64,000 nt of DNA from Antrihabitans spumae (GCF_043944905.1 NZ_JBIMSN010000050.1:1-64000), one strand, 5' to 3'. Counted from the first letter of the stretch, positions 1-9,494 are shown. Notes: a model not told the origin generated them from the sequence alone. Numbers and translations are program-made.

Positions 1-1162
1 CATCGATCAACACCAGGCAGCTTCTGCCGCCTGAGGTTGACACAGGGAGTGTCATCGGCCTTCGGTGTTGTACTGGGTTGTGCAGCCTGGATCCAACATC
101 GGCGGGATCGGCGCGGGTCTGATTCGAATGGTGCACCCATGGGACGAATGGTTGATCGTGTGGGGTTACGACATAAACGGTCCAGCACCCGAGGTGACGG
201 ACGAGTCGGCAACGCAGATCGTCCGCAACCTGGTCGGTGTGCCCGATCTGGAGGTCGAGATCACTGGAAAGTCGTTGTGGGGCAACAACGAGCAGTATGC
301 GACGCGGTTGCAGTCCGGTCGGGTGTTCTGTGCCGGCGATGCGATACACAAACATCCCCCGAGCAACGGTCTCGGCTCGAATACGTCGATACAGGACTCG
401 TACAACTTGGCCTGGAAGATCGCAGCCGTGTTGGGAGGAACCGCCGGCGACGATCTGCTCGAGACGTACACCGTCGAACGCGCTCCCGTTGCCGCGCAGA
501 TCGTCACCCGTGCGAACAAGTCCAGTCGAGAATTCGGGCAGCTCTTCGAGGCCCTCGGTATCGACAAGGCCGAAACTCCCGAAGAGATGGCCGCTTTGAT
601 CGAATCTCGCAAGGACAACACCGCCGAGGGCGCTGCGAAACGTCGCGCGATCCAGGATGCGATGGACCTGAAGAACTACGAATTCAATGCCCACGGAGTC
701 GAATTGGGTCAGTCGTATGCATCCACCGCCGTCGTCGACGACGGGAGTGCGCGAGCCGTTCCTGTGCGCGACGCCGAGTTGTACTACGAGCAGTCGACGG
801 CACCAGGCGGCCGACTTCCGCACGTGTGGGTCGGCGACAGCAGCCGCAAATATTCGACCCACGACCTGGCACCGTACGGACGATTCACGCTCTTCACCGG
901 GACCACGGGAGACGAATGGCTCACCGCCGCAGCAAAAGTCGGTGGCCAGCTAGGAATCGACATCGTGACCGTCGTCATCGGCCCTGGACACGAGTGCACA
1001 GACCTCTACTTCGCTTGGGCCGAAATTCGCGGCGTCGACGAAGATGGTGCGGTCCTGGTTCGACCCGATAAACACGTCGGTTGGCGTTCGGCTTCGCTGC
1101 CTGCCGATCCGGCGGCCGTGCTTGCAGACGCACTGTCCGCCATCCTGAGCAGGCAGGCGTAA
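1..1162 (+). CDS. FAD-dependent aromatic monooxygenase (TfdB/resorcinol-hydroxylase type), 5' partial
   Basis: C-terminal part of a class A flavoprotein hydroxylase. The family motif GDAIHKHPPSNGLGSN (FAD ribityl/pyrophosphate contact) is followed by SIQDSYNLAWK-type helix residues, and the C-terminus has the thioredoxin-like tail typical of phenol hydroxylases and TfdB. Similarity is continuous from about position 53 (HRPSVLYWV). Upstream in that frame there are stops at 32-34 and 38-40, while similarity seems to continue in another frame, so a frameshift near position 45 is suspected. The N-terminal Rossmann motif lies outside the window. It sits 2 bases before maleylacetate reductase and close to hydroxyquinol dioxygenase, so resorcinol-to-hydroxyquinol hydroxylation is the best guess; another phenolic substrate is possible. 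Confidence 0.8.
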
Positions 1163-1164
1163 CC

Positions 1165-2223
1165 GTGCAGTTCGAACACGAAACCCTTGGCCAGTGCGTA
1201 CTTTTCGGAACCGGCACCGCTGCGAAACACCTTGCTGCCGAGGTCGCTCGCCTTGGGTCTCGACGGGTGATGGTGATTGCGGCCGGTTCAGCGGCGGACG
1301 TCGCGGCGAACCTGATCGACGACATCGACGTCGTCCTTTTCTACACCGATGTCGCGCCGCACGTGCCGATCGAGAAAGCCGAAGCCGCGCGGAAGGCGGC
1401 CGCGGAGGCCGACGTCGATCTGATCGTCTGTGTCGGCGGCGGTTCCACCACCGGTTTGGCCAAAGCCATTGCGCTGACGTCGAACCTGCCGATCATCGCG
1501 ATACCCACAACGTATGCCGGTTCCGAGGCGACCAACGTGTGGGGCCTCACCGAACAGTCGCGCAAGACAACCGGCGTCGACAACGCCGTACTGCCGAGCT
1601 CGGTTATCTACGACGTGGAATTGACTCTGTCGCTGCCGGTGGCCCTTTCGGTAGCGTCCGGACTCAATGCCCTTGCGCACTGTGTGGATTCGATGTGGGC
1701 GCCGAGGGCGGATCCGATCAATCAGGCTCTTGCGGCAGAGGGGGTTCGCGCTCTCTCGTCAGGCCTCCGGCTTGTCGTCTCGAATCCCGTCGAACCTGCC
1801 GGTCGCGAAAAGGTGCTCTATGGTTCGTATCTCGCGGCTGTGGCGTTCGCGTCGGCCGGTTCGGGGTTGCATCACAAGATCTGTCATGTACTCGGGGGAG
1901 CGTTCGACCTGCCACACGCGCAGACGCACGCGACTGTCCTCCCATACGTGCTCGCGTTCAACGCGCCGTGTGCTGTAGACGCCGAGCAGCGGCTCGCCTC
2001 GGCGTTCGGAAGTGTCAGCGCTACAGACGGACTCGATACCCTTCGTACCGATTTGAATGCGCCGAGGGCGCTTCGCGACTACGGACTGACCGAGCGTGAT
2101 ATCCCCGAAGCGGTGCGCCTCATCATGCCGAACATCCCCGCGGGCAACCCCCGGACCGTGACACCCGAGAACCTCGATGCACTTCTTCGCGCCGCGCTCG
2201 TCGGCGCCGTACCGGGACAGTAG
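1165..2223 (+). CDS. Maleylacetate reductase
   Basis: Cytosolic NAD(P)H-dependent reduction of maleylacetate to 3-oxoadipate, the last specific step of hydroxyquinol/chlorocatechol pathways. The 352-residue product has the group III (iron-type) alcohol dehydrogenase fold, with a VGGGSTTGLAKA nucleotide-binding loop, the PTTYAGSEAT motif and an HKICHVLGG segment with the conserved histidines. Start chosen as GTG 1165, two bases after the monooxygenase stop, because it gives the family N-terminus MQFEHETLGQCVLFG; an open frame upstream of it overlaps the monooxygenase and is not coding. Probably co-transcribed with the flanking monooxygenase and dioxygenase. Confidence 0.93.
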   Translation: MQFEHETLGQCVLFGTGTAAKHLAAEVARLGSRRVMVIAAGSAADVAANLIDDIDVVLFYTDVAPHVPIEKAEAARKAAAEADVDLIVCVGGGSTTGLAKAIALTSNLPIIAIPTTYAGSEATNVWGLTEQSRKTTGVDNAVLPSSVIYDVELTLSLPVALSVASGLNALAHCVDSMWAPRADPINQALAAEGVRALSSGLRLVVSNPVEPAGREKVLYGSYLAAVAFASAGSGLHHKICHVLGGAFDLPHAQTHATVLPYVLAFNAPCAVDAEQRLASAFGSVSATDGLDTLRTDLNAPRALRDYGLTERDIPEAVRLIMPNIPAGNPRTVTPENLDALLRAALVGAVPGQ

Positions 2224-2234
2224 AAGGGACGATC

Positions 2235-3137
2235 ATGACCGACACATCAACTGCCGCAACAATCTCGGAGGAGCAACGGGCAATCGAGGACACCCTCGTC
2301 GAGACGGTTGTCGCTTCGTTCGAGCATGCTTCGGATCCTCGGCTCAAGCAAGTCATGCAGTCTTTGACCACACATCTGCATGCCTTCATTCGCGACGTCC
2401 GGCTGACGGAGGCGGAATGGCAGACGGCCATCGAATTCCTCACCGCTACAGGCCATATCACCGACGACAAGCGTCAGGAGTTCGTACTCCTTTCGGATGT
2501 GTTCGGAGCGTCGGCGCAGTGCATCTCAGTCAACAACACCGCTTACCAGGGGGCCACGGAGGCAACTGTATTCGGTCCGTTCTTCACTGAGAATTCGCCA
2601 CGTATCGAATCGGGAGGCGACATCGCCGGTGATGCTCCCGGTGAGCCGTGCTGGGTCGAAGGAACTGTCACCGACACCGATGGCCGGCCGGTGGCGGGAG
2701 CGCGAATCGAAGTGTGGGAAGCCGATGACGACGGCTTCTACGACGTTCAGTACGACGACGACCGAGTGTCCGGACGTGCCCACCTGTACTCCGACGAGGA
2801 CGGCGGCTTCGCATTCTGGGGTCTGACGCCGACGCCCTATCCCATTCCGCATGACGGGCCGGTCGGCAAACTGCTCGAAGCAGTTGGCCGTTCGCCCTTC
2901 CGCGCGTCACACCTGCACTTCATGGTCACCGCGGAGGGTCTGCGGACGTTGGTCACGCACATCTTCGTGCGCGGCGACGAGTTGCTGAGCAAGGACAGTG
3001 TTTTCGGTGTGAAGGACTCGTTGGTCAAGGACTTCGTGCAGCATTCTGCGAGTACTCCGACCCCTGATGGGCGTGAGGTGGGTCGGACCTGGTCGCAGAC
3101 CCGATTCGACATCGTCCTCGCGCCGGCGGGCGTCTAA
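2235..3137 (+). CDS. Hydroxyquinol 1,2-dioxygenase (intradiol)
   Basis: Fe(III) intradiol ring-cleavage enzyme converting hydroxyquinol (benzene-1,2,4-triol) to maleylacetate. The 300-residue protein has the helical intradiol N-terminal domain followed by the catalytic beta domain. The Fe ligands are recognisable: tyrosines in FYDVQYDDDR and TPYPIPHDGP, histidines in RASHLHFMV. Start ATG 2235 has GAAGGGA just upstream. It follows maleylacetate reductase by 11 bases, and the gene pair fits the hydroxyquinol branch better than catechol. Its stop overlaps the convergent AraC gene by 4 bases. Confidence 0.92.
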   Translation: MTDTSTAATISEEQRAIEDTLVETVVASFEHASDPRLKQVMQSLTTHLHAFIRDVRLTEAEWQTAIEFLTATGHITDDKRQEFVLLSDVFGASAQCISVNNTAYQGATEATVFGPFFTENSPRIESGGDIAGDAPGEPCWVEGTVTDTDGRPVAGARIEVWEADDDGFYDVQYDDDRVSGRAHLYSDEDGGFAFWGLTPTPYPIPHDGPVGKLLEAVGRSPFRASHLHFMVTAEGLRTLVTHIFVRGDELLSKDSVFGVKDSLVKDFVQHSASTPTPDGREVGRTWSQTRFDIVLAPAGV

Positions 3138-4069
3138 GCGTGTTGTCGCGACGAACGAAGGGCGCTCGGTGAGAGTCCGTACCTGGCCTTGAAGACCTTC
3201 GAGAAGTAGGACTGCGAAGTGAAACCGCAGTTGGCGGCAATGTTGGACAGCGCTGCGGTCGGATTCGACAACACAGCGCTGTGGGCGCGGTCGAGGCGTT
3301 GGTCGAGGATGAACCGGACCACACCGACCCCGTCGGCGGCGAACAGACGCGACAGCTGCCGTTCGCTTATCCCCACTGCGGCAGCGATTTTGGGAACGGT
3401 GAGGTCTGGTTCGTGCAGGTGCTCTGCTATGAACACCGACGCCGCAGCGGTGTGCGCGGCCGAGGGGCTGGCAGGGGGACCGCCGAGCGACATCAGAAAC
3501 AGATCGATCGAAGTCGCCTCCACGACGGCGGAGCTGTCCGTCCCGTCCTGCAACGTCGTGCCGATCAATCGAAGCAGGGCTCGGGCGTGCGGGTTGGTGG
3601 TGAAGTCGACAGTAAGAGGTGAGCGAAAAGTGTTGTGCCAGTGCGTATCGTCGAACGTGCTCCGGGGAATTTCGAGGACGACTTCCTGCAGGCCATGTGA
3701 GAACCCACGCATAAACGGTTTGTCGCCGTCTCCGATGATGGCTTGCCCCGGCCGGACCATTTCGCAGCCGCTCTCGTGATAGAAAAACGCGTCGCCCTTC
3801 AACGCGAAGTACGCGACGATCGCGTCGGTCGGGTTCGCCCGGATATGTGCCTGTGTGCGGTCGACAACGTGCGGTGTGCCTGTGACGCGGGCAAGGCGCA
3901 ACTGCGGAAGCTGCACGGTGCGCTCCGCTGCCTCCAACACATCACCGGTCAGCGTCCTGCAGCCGAGGCCGATCAACGACGAGGCGTTGTGTTCCTCCCA
4001 CAGCCGCGCACGCTCGTCGGGCGGGAGGCCGCGCGTCGAGAAGTCGGCGATCACGGGTATCGGGTCCAC
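3134..4069 (-). CDS. AraC-family transcriptional regulator (AraC-binding-like sensor domain)
   Basis: 311-residue regulator: a sensor domain (residues about 20-200, resembling the AraC_binding_2 domain of NphR/AlkS-like activators), then a C-terminal double helix-turn-helix including VPKIAAAVGISERQLSRLF and FTSQSYFSKVFKARYGLSP. The frame is open much further upstream, but GTG 4069 is preferred because a perfect AGGAGG (4075-4080) lies 5 bases before it and the domain begins directly after. It is convergent with the dioxygenase and divergent from the SDR at 4338, so it probably controls the aromatic pathway. Confidence 0.88.
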   Translation of the reverse strand: MDPIPVIADFSTRGLPPDERARLWEEHNASSLIGLGCRTLTGDVLEAAERTVQLPQLRLARVTGTPHVVDRTQAHIRANPTDAIVAYFALKGDAFFYHESGCEMVRPGQAIIGDGDKPFMRGFSHGLQEVVLEIPRSTFDDTHWHNTFRSPLTVDFTTNPHARALLRLIGTTLQDGTDSSAVVEATSIDLFLMSLGGPPASPSAAHTAAASVFIAEHLHEPDLTVPKIAAAVGISERQLSRLFAADGVGVVRFILDQRLDRAHSAVLSNPTAALSNIAANCGFTSQSYFSKVFKARYGLSPSALRSSRQHA

Positions 4070-4337
4070 GGTCACCTCCTCTGGCCTACACCGCTTCGGT
4101 GACAGCTGCAACACCTGCCGTGCCGAATAAATGCCTACACGCCGGAGCCAATGCGGCATTCGTACCCCTGGGTGGGACCGCTGGCACATTCGCTCCACCG
4201 TTCCTGCCCGCGGGGGTATGAGGGTGCCATTCACTCCGCTGGACGTCGTCAGGGTGCCCCCACGCGCCGTCCCGGAATAGTGGCTTGCCCTTCGGAGTTG
4301 CCTCCTCGCAGGACCACACCTCCGAGAGGAACCCCGA

Positions 4338-5108
4338 ATGCCGATTGCCACAGCCCGATTCGACGGCAAGATCGCCCTGGTCACCGGCGGTAGCAGCGGC
4401 ATCGGTTTGGCCACGGCCCGCCGACTACTCGACGAGGGTGCCCAGGTGGTGATCGCTGCGCGTGGCAAGCCTGGTCTCGACAAGGCGGTGGAAGAGTTGA
4501 ACGCTGGTGACCGGCTGACTGCCGTCGCTGTCGATGTTGCTGATTCGTCCGACCTCGACGCCCTTGTCGACGCGATCAGGACCCGGTACGGACGCCTCGA
4601 CGTGGTGTTCGCCAACGCGGGCATCGCCGCCTTCCTGCCGAATGCGGACATCACCGACGCGGAATTCGATCGGGTGGTCGCGACCAACTTCAAGGGGGTC
4701 TTCTTCACCGTCCAGAAGACCCTTCCGTTGCTTGCCGACCACGGTGCCATCGTCGTCACCTCGTCCTGGGCGGTCCACCGCGGCGTCCCGGCTGCGTCGC
4801 TCTACTCGGCAACGAAGGCTGCGGTTCTCAATCTCGCGCAATCCCTTGCGGCAGAACTTGCTCCGCGCAGAATCCGTGTCAACTCGATCAGTCCCGGCTA
4901 CATCGAGACGCCGTCCTACAAGGCCAACGTTTCCGATGCGGCCAAAGCTGCGGCGGTCGCGACAGTCGCAGCCGGCAGGCTAGGCACATCCGAAGATGTC
5001 GCTGCTGCGGTCGCCTTCTTGGCATCCGACGACGCGGCGTACATCAACGGGCAAGACCTCCTCGTCGACGGCGGTCTCATCGCGGCGGTGCCAGCCACCA
5101 TGGTCTGA
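4338..5108 (+). CDS. SDR family oxidoreductase
   Basis: Classical short-chain dehydrogenase of 256 residues. Visible motifs are the TGGSSGIG cofactor loop near residue 17, NAG near residue 93, the active-site serine in TSSWAVH and the YSATK catalytic Tyr/Lys. Cofactor binding and an alcohol/ketone reaction follow from the family; the substrate is unknown. It is divergent from the AraC gene, and a second SDR follows 61 bases downstream in the same direction, suggesting one transcript linked to the aromatic or accessory substrate pathway. Confidence 0.88.
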   Translation: MPIATARFDGKIALVTGGSSGIGLATARRLLDEGAQVVIAARGKPGLDKAVEELNAGDRLTAVAVDVADSSDLDALVDAIRTRYGRLDVVFANAGIAAFLPNADITDAEFDRVVATNFKGVFFTVQKTLPLLADHGAIVVTSSWAVHRGVPAASLYSATKAAVLNLAQSLAAELAPRRIRVNSISPGYIETPSYKANVSDAAKAAAVATVAAGRLGTSEDVAAAVAFLASDDAAYINGQDLLVDGGLIAAVPATMV

Positions 5109-5169
5109 CCGGAGCAGCGGTGACTACCGTTGCATCGGAAATGCCGTTAGGTACCGAATGGAGACAACG

Positions 5170-5931
5170 ATGTCAGTACTGGACAAATTCCGCCTCGATG
5201 GTCGCGTCGTAATAGTGACGGGAGCATCCTCGGGGCTCGGCGTCGCATTCGCGAAGGCTGTCGCCGAAGCGGGCGCCGATGTCGTTCTCGCCGCTCGCAG
5301 GGTCGACAAGCTCGCTGACACAGCGGAATTGGTCAAGAGCGTCGGTGGCCGGGTGCTGTCGGTCGGGACCGATGTCGTCGATCCTGACCAGTGCACGGCA
5401 CTCGTCGAGGCCGCGATCGCGGAGTTCGGCAAGGTCGACGTTCTCGTCAACAATGCGGGCGTGGGGACCGCAGTTCCGTCGACCCGCGAGACGCCGGAAG
5501 AGTTTCGGTCGGTCATCGACATCAACCTGAACGGCTCGTACTGGGCTGCGCAGGCCTGCGGTCGCGTCATGGCGCCCGGAAGTTCGATCGTGAACATCTC
5601 CAGCATTCTCGGATTGACCACCGCCGGCCTACCGCAGGCTGCGTACAGCGCGAGCAAAGCTGCGATCGTCGGACTCACCCGTGACCTCGCGCAGCAGTGG
5701 GGGACCCGAAAAGGTATCCGGGTCAACGCGATTGCGCCGGGGTTCTTCGCCTCGGAGATGACGGCGGCCTACGCCCCTGGCTACCTCGATGCGCTCGCAC
5801 CGCGAATGATCCTGGGCCGCAAGGGTGATCCGGAGGAACTTGCCGCAACGCTCGTCTGGTTGGCATCCGACGCGGGTGGTTACGTAACTGGCCAGACCAT
5901 CGCCGTCGACGGTGGCGTCACCATCACCTAG
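5170..5931 (+). CDS. SDR family oxidoreductase
   Basis: Second classical SDR, 253 residues from ATG 5170 (GGAGA at 5160-5164 serves this start better than the in-frame ATG at 5158). Motifs: TGASSGLG near residue 17, NNAG, ISSILG with the catalytic serine, and YSASK. The C-terminus ends in a DGG segment as in 3-oxoacyl-ACP-reductase-like enzymes. Not closely alike to the upstream SDR, so not a recent tandem copy. Specific substrate unknown. It ends 15 bases before the convergent ornithine-cyclodeaminase-like gene. Confidence 0.88.
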   Translation: MSVLDKFRLDGRVVIVTGASSGLGVAFAKAVAEAGADVVLAARRVDKLADTAELVKSVGGRVLSVGTDVVDPDQCTALVEAAIAEFGKVDVLVNNAGVGTAVPSTRETPEEFRSVIDINLNGSYWAAQACGRVMAPGSSIVNISSILGLTTAGLPQAAYSASKAAIVGLTRDLAQQWGTRKGIRVNAIAPGFFASEMTAAYAPGYLDALAPRMILGRKGDPEELAATLVWLASDAGGYVTGQTIAVDGGVTIT

Positions 5932-5946
5932 GCGAGCCGCTGCTAA

Positions 5947-6924
5947 TCATGCAGTCAGATCGACGGTCGTCCCCGCTCCGAGACGCGTGGCGTGGTCGAT
6001 GACGAGCTTGGCGGTGACAAGGTCCTGTAGGCCGATACCGACCGATTCGAAGATCGTGATGTCGTCGTCGGTTGTGCGGCCCGGTGCGGTGCCGTTGATG
6101 ACGTGACCGAGTTCAGTGCGGGCGTCCTCTTCGGTGATGAATCCGTCGGCGATGGCAATGAGGACGGCGCCTGATTTCGACATCGTGGTCGTGTGGCTGT
6201 CGACGATGATGCGTGCTCTGGCCATGCCTACCGAGTCGATCTCGCGATGGTCAGGTCGCGGTGGTGCGCCGACAGCGTTGATGTGCTGCCCTTGGCGCAG
6301 ACACTTGCCGCACACGATGGGCTCCTCGGACGGTGTGACGGTGCAGACGATGTCGGCTGCGTCCATGACTGCCTCGACACTCGGCGCCGAATGGACGGGT
6401 ATGCCAAGGCATTCGGTGGCGGAGCGGAACGCGTCGATCGTCGCGGTGGTACGCGACCAGATGATGATTCGTTGGATGTCCCGCACGGCCGCAACGGCGT
6501 GAGCGTGTTCTATCGCCAGGTTGCCTGCTCCGATCAGGCCGAGTGTCGATGCGGTAGGTCGGGCGAGGTGGGCGGTGGCGACGGCCGACGCTGCCGCCGT
6601 TCGGATTGCCGTGACCGCCCGACCGTCGAGGATGGCCACGCACGCACCGGTGGTGGCACTGGTGACGAGGATCGTCGAACGTTGGGTCGGGAGTGCTCGA
6701 TCGCGGTTCGACGGTATGTCGCAGAGCAGCTTCACCGCGACGCGGTCGTTGGTGCAGGCGGCCATCGGTAGCGCAGATCCATTGGTGGGCAACGTGAGAC
6801 GTCCAGGCGCCGGATTGCTGAATTCCCCGCCCGCCAAGCCGGCGAATGCTGCTTCGACGGCGTGGCGGACTTCGTTGCGATCCAACAGGGGAGTGATGTC
6901 GGAGTGGCGCAGGATCAGGGTCAT
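5947..6924 (-). CDS. Ornithine cyclodeaminase / mu-crystallin family protein
   Basis: 325-residue NAD(P)-dependent protein of the OCD/mu-crystallin family, which includes ornithine cyclodeaminase, alanine dehydrogenase and ketimine reductases. The Rossmann loop LGLIGAGNLA is near residue 130, and a C-terminal SVGIGLQDLVTAKL segment is typical of the family. It is the last gene of a reverse-strand operon: its ATG overlaps the stop of the binding-protein gene (6921-6924). The substrate cannot be read from sequence; the context suggests an amino- or imino-containing catabolite. Confidence 0.87.
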   Translation of the reverse strand: MTLILRHSDITPLLDRNEVRHAVEAAFAGLAGGEFSNPAPGRLTLPTNGSALPMAACTNDRVAVKLLCDIPSNRDRALPTQRSTILVTSATTGACVAILDGRAVTAIRTAAASAVATAHLARPTASTLGLIGAGNLAIEHAHAVAAVRDIQRIIIWSRTTATIDAFRSATECLGIPVHSAPSVEAVMDAADIVCTVTPSEEPIVCGKCLRQGQHINAVGAPPRPDHREIDSVGMARARIIVDSHTTTMSKSGAVLIAIADGFITEEDARTELGHVINGTAPGRTTDDDITIFESVGIGLQDLVTAKLVIDHATRLGAGTTVDLTA

Positions 6925-7844
6925 GCCGGGACGCGGGTAGTGCTGATCCGGTCGACGATGCTGCTGTCGACCAACTCGGCGAACGACGGTGCGGTCCGAA
7001 TCATTTTCTCTTCGTGCAGAATTCGCATCCAGCGGTCCGAGGCGTCTGCATCGATCCGCACGGTGTCCCAGGTTTGTGACTCCAGCATTCGCCTGCAGGA
7101 TGCAGCCAGTACCGGCAACGGCATCGTAGGCCAGTGATCGACGAGGACTCCCTCCACCTCGGCGACGGTGACAGACCCGAGCAGCGTCATCGATTCCTGC
7201 AGTGCTGCAACGAAATCCACGATCCCGTCGGACAACTCATGGAACCGATCGCTACGGCAGTAGTAAACGCTGTTGGGTCCGATGCCGCCCGACTGCGTGT
7301 AGTCGTCGGCAATGAATCCAGTTCCCCTGGCCTGCAATGCTTCTGCGGTGGTCAGGTCCAGAACTATCGCATCACCGAGGCCGGCCTCGAAGAGTTCGAC
7401 GAACATCGGCGTCGACAGATCCCGTAAGAATGTGATGGACGCCGGGTCCACGTCTGCCTCGCGGATCAATCCGGCGGTAAAGGCGTACGGCGCGCTTCCC
7501 CCGATGCCGGGGGCAAGCACAGTGCGCCCGACGAGATCCGACCACGTGAAGTCCGGCCGAGGTGTGCGAGTCACCAATGCCTTCGGGAATTGGTGGTTGA
7601 CCTGGGCGAACACGGTGAGTTCGCGGGGTGTGTTCCAGTACATCGCCGGTACCCACAGGCCGCCGAGTGCGACGTCTGCGACGCCGCTGTCGAGGTCGTC
7701 GAGTACGCCGGTCCATGGGTCGCGAGCGGTTGCTTCGACGTGGAGACCGCGTTCGGCGAAGAGTCCGAGGTGGTCGGCGTAGTACTGCGGTAGGTAGTTC
7801 TGTCCGTGTGCGGTGGCGGAGATGGTGAGCTTCGACATGGTCAT
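6921..7844 (-). CDS. NMT1/THI5-like substrate-binding-fold protein, no signal peptide
   Basis: 307 residues resembling periplasmic-binding-fold proteins of the NMT1/SsuA (ABC transporter) type: GQNYLPQYYADHLGLFAERG at the N-terminus is the classic start of this domain, followed by DLDSGVADVALGG. The domain begins within 10 residues of the start and there is neither signal peptide nor lipobox, and no permease or ATPase gene adjoins it. AAGGA at 7849-7853 supports ATG 7844. It overlaps the OCD gene by 4 bases and follows the MFS gene by 23 bases. It may be a cytosolic binding protein or an enzyme on this fold. Confidence 0.8.
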   Translation of the reverse strand: MTMSKLTISATAHGQNYLPQYYADHLGLFAERGLHVEATARDPWTGVLDDLDSGVADVALGGLWVPAMYWNTPRELTVFAQVNHQFPKALVTRTPRPDFTWSDLVGRTVLAPGIGGSAPYAFTAGLIREADVDPASITFLRDLSTPMFVELFEAGLGDAIVLDLTTAEALQARGTGFIADDYTQSGGIGPNSVYYCRSDRFHELSDGIVDFVAALQESMTLLGSVTVAEVEGVLVDHWPTMPLPVLAASCRRMLESQTWDTVRIDADASDRWMRILHEEKMIRTAPSFAELVDSSIVDRISTTRVPA

Positions 7845-7867
7845 GGTGTCCTTGCTGGTGGAGGTGA

Positions 7868-9328
7868 TCAGGAGGTGGCTGGGACGGGCTTTTCGGTGAC
7901 CGCTTCGAGTGTCTTTCCGAAGGTCTCGGGTCCGAAGCGGGCGGCGACGACGAGGAGCGCGTACATGACGGCGATCATCAGGAACACACCTGCAACGCCT
8001 GCACGGTCGAAGAAGAACAGGGCGGCGAAGGGCATGACAGCGCCTGCGACGTTGCCGATGCCATTGACGACCGAGGCGCCCATGGCCCGCACAGAAGTTG
8101 GGAACAGTTCGGGCGACCACACCGACAGCATCGTGTTGAGCATCATGGTGAAGAACTGAAAGGTCATGCCGAGAATCAGAATCAGCGCTGTCGTGTTGGC
8201 GAAGGACGCGAAGAGGATGGCGGAGATACAGCCGAGAACTGCGGCGACACTCACGGTGAGACGCCGGGGTGCTTTGCCTGCCAGGTACGACGCCGCGCAT
8301 GCTCCCAACAACGACCCCACGTTCATGATCATGGTGAAGACGAGCGAATCCGACAGTGAGTAGCCACGCGACACCAGCAGGATCGGCATCAGGAACAGCA
8401 GGGTGACCTGGGCGCCGAAGGACATCCACGATGCTGCGCCGATCGCAACGGTGCGACGCAGGTTCTCGCCTTTGAAAACCTCGATGTAGCTGCTCTTGGT
8501 CTCGATGGGAATGTCTGCGGCAGTGACGAATTGCTGTGTCGGGCCGGGTTTGCGAAGGCCGCTGATGGTTCCTGACGCCAATCGGGTAAGGCTCTTGTTG
8601 GCGTCCTCGACACGGCCCTTGGAGAGCAGGAAGCGCGGCGACTCGGGCAGGTAGCGGCGGAAGAAGACGACGAGCACGGCGGGGACGGCGAGGAGAACGT
8701 AGGTCCATCGCCAAGCGGTGTCGTTGCCGCCGAGTACGTCGTTGAACGGTCCGAGTACAAGCCAGAAGAAGCCGAACGATGCAATGTTTCCGATGCCGCC
8801 CGAGGAAATATTGAGTGTCGCGAGAAGGGAGCCGCGGTGTCGGGTGGCGACGATCTCGGCAAGGATTGCCAAGCCGACTGTGAACTCGCCGCCTAGTCCG
8901 ATGCCGACGATGAATCTGCTCGCGAGCAGTGTCTCGTAGTTGACCGCTGCCGCACTGATCAGCCCGCCCAAGGTGTAGACGAGCAGGTTCAGGCTCAGCG
9001 CGGTGCGACGCCCCCAGCGATCGGCGATGTAGCCACCGATGAGGCGACCGACGAGTCCGCCGATGACAGTGGCGGTGTTGATCATCGTCAGCTGGGAGTT
9101 GTCGATGCCGAACGATTCCTTGAGCAGCGTGCCCATCGCTCCGGTCGAGTTCTGCTCGAGGGAATCGAAGAACAATCCTGCCATCAGCAGCAGGATCAGC
9201 GCGGCCTGCACGCGGCCGAAGCCGATGCGGTCCAAGGCGGCGGTCAAGCCGGGCGACGCGGCGGCGTCGATGGTCTCGGTTGTGACGGTGTTGGTCGATG
9301 GGGACGGCATGGGGATCGTGTGTGACAT
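7868..9328 (-). CDS. MFS transporter (metabolite:H+ symporter type)
   Basis: 486-residue integral membrane transporter with about 12 predicted transmembrane segments, a long cytoplasmic N-terminus and a central loop. The family signature between TM2 and TM3 is GGYIADRWGRRTAL, and PESPRFLLSKGR before the central loop is a sugar/aromatic-acid-transporter hallmark. First gene of the reverse operon MFS - binding-fold protein - OCD, so it likely imports the substrate of that pathway. Two palindromes upstream (9414-9430, 9495-9507) are candidate GntR operators. Confidence 0.9.
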   Translation of the reverse strand: MSHTIPMPSPSTNTVTTETIDAAASPGLTAALDRIGFGRVQAALILLLMAGLFFDSLEQNSTGAMGTLLKESFGIDNSQLTMINTATVIGGLVGRLIGGYIADRWGRRTALSLNLLVYTLGGLISAAAVNYETLLASRFIVGIGLGGEFTVGLAILAEIVATRHRGSLLATLNISSGGIGNIASFGFFWLVLGPFNDVLGGNDTAWRWTYVLLAVPAVLVVFFRRYLPESPRFLLSKGRVEDANKSLTRLASGTISGLRKPGPTQQFVTAADIPIETKSSYIEVFKGENLRRTVAIGAASWMSFGAQVTLLFLMPILLVSRGYSLSDSLVFTMIMNVGSLLGACAASYLAGKAPRRLTVSVAAVLGCISAILFASFANTTALILILGMTFQFFTMMLNTMLSVWSPELFPTSVRAMGASVVNGIGNVAGAVMPFAALFFFDRAGVAGVFLMIAVMYALLVVAARFGPETFGKTLEAVTEKPVPATS

Positions 9329-9413
9329 CGCAGTGGCTCCGAGTGCGGGAACGGCGCCGGCACGGGCTGTGTCGGTGAGCAGATCTCGGGTCGGGTCCAG
9401 CTTGGGATCTGCT

Positions 9414-9430
9414 TCGTATTTTGTATACGA
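9414..9430. promoter_or_regulatory. Candidate GntR operator upstream of the MFS operon
   Basis: TCGTAT-TTTGT-ATACGA, a perfect 6-base inverted repeat with a 5-base spacer, about 85 bases before the MFS start. The GTATAC-like core is typical of FadR-subfamily GntR operators. No other regulator gene lies closer than the GntR at 9527. Confidence 0.5.
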
Positions 9431-9494
9431 AAACTGTTTCCCCGAGATTACTCAACTGCGAGTATGTGTTAACATCGTGCAAATCACGCTATAT

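Noticed and set aside
4208..4237. Dispersed repeat: TGAGGGTGCCATT and CCGCGGGGGTA also at 58110-58142
   Set aside because: Two shared short words occur in a different order; too short to call a repeat family from two loci.
4070..4759. Open frame extending the AraC gene to about 541 residues
   Set aside because: The extra region runs antisense through the SDR at 4338, has no regulator similarity, and a perfect AGGAGG sits before GTG 4069.
7845..9482. Long minus-strand frame in phase with the binding-fold protein, spanning the MFS gene
   Set aside because: It is an out-of-frame shadow of the MFS coding sequence, arginine/histidine-rich with no domain.
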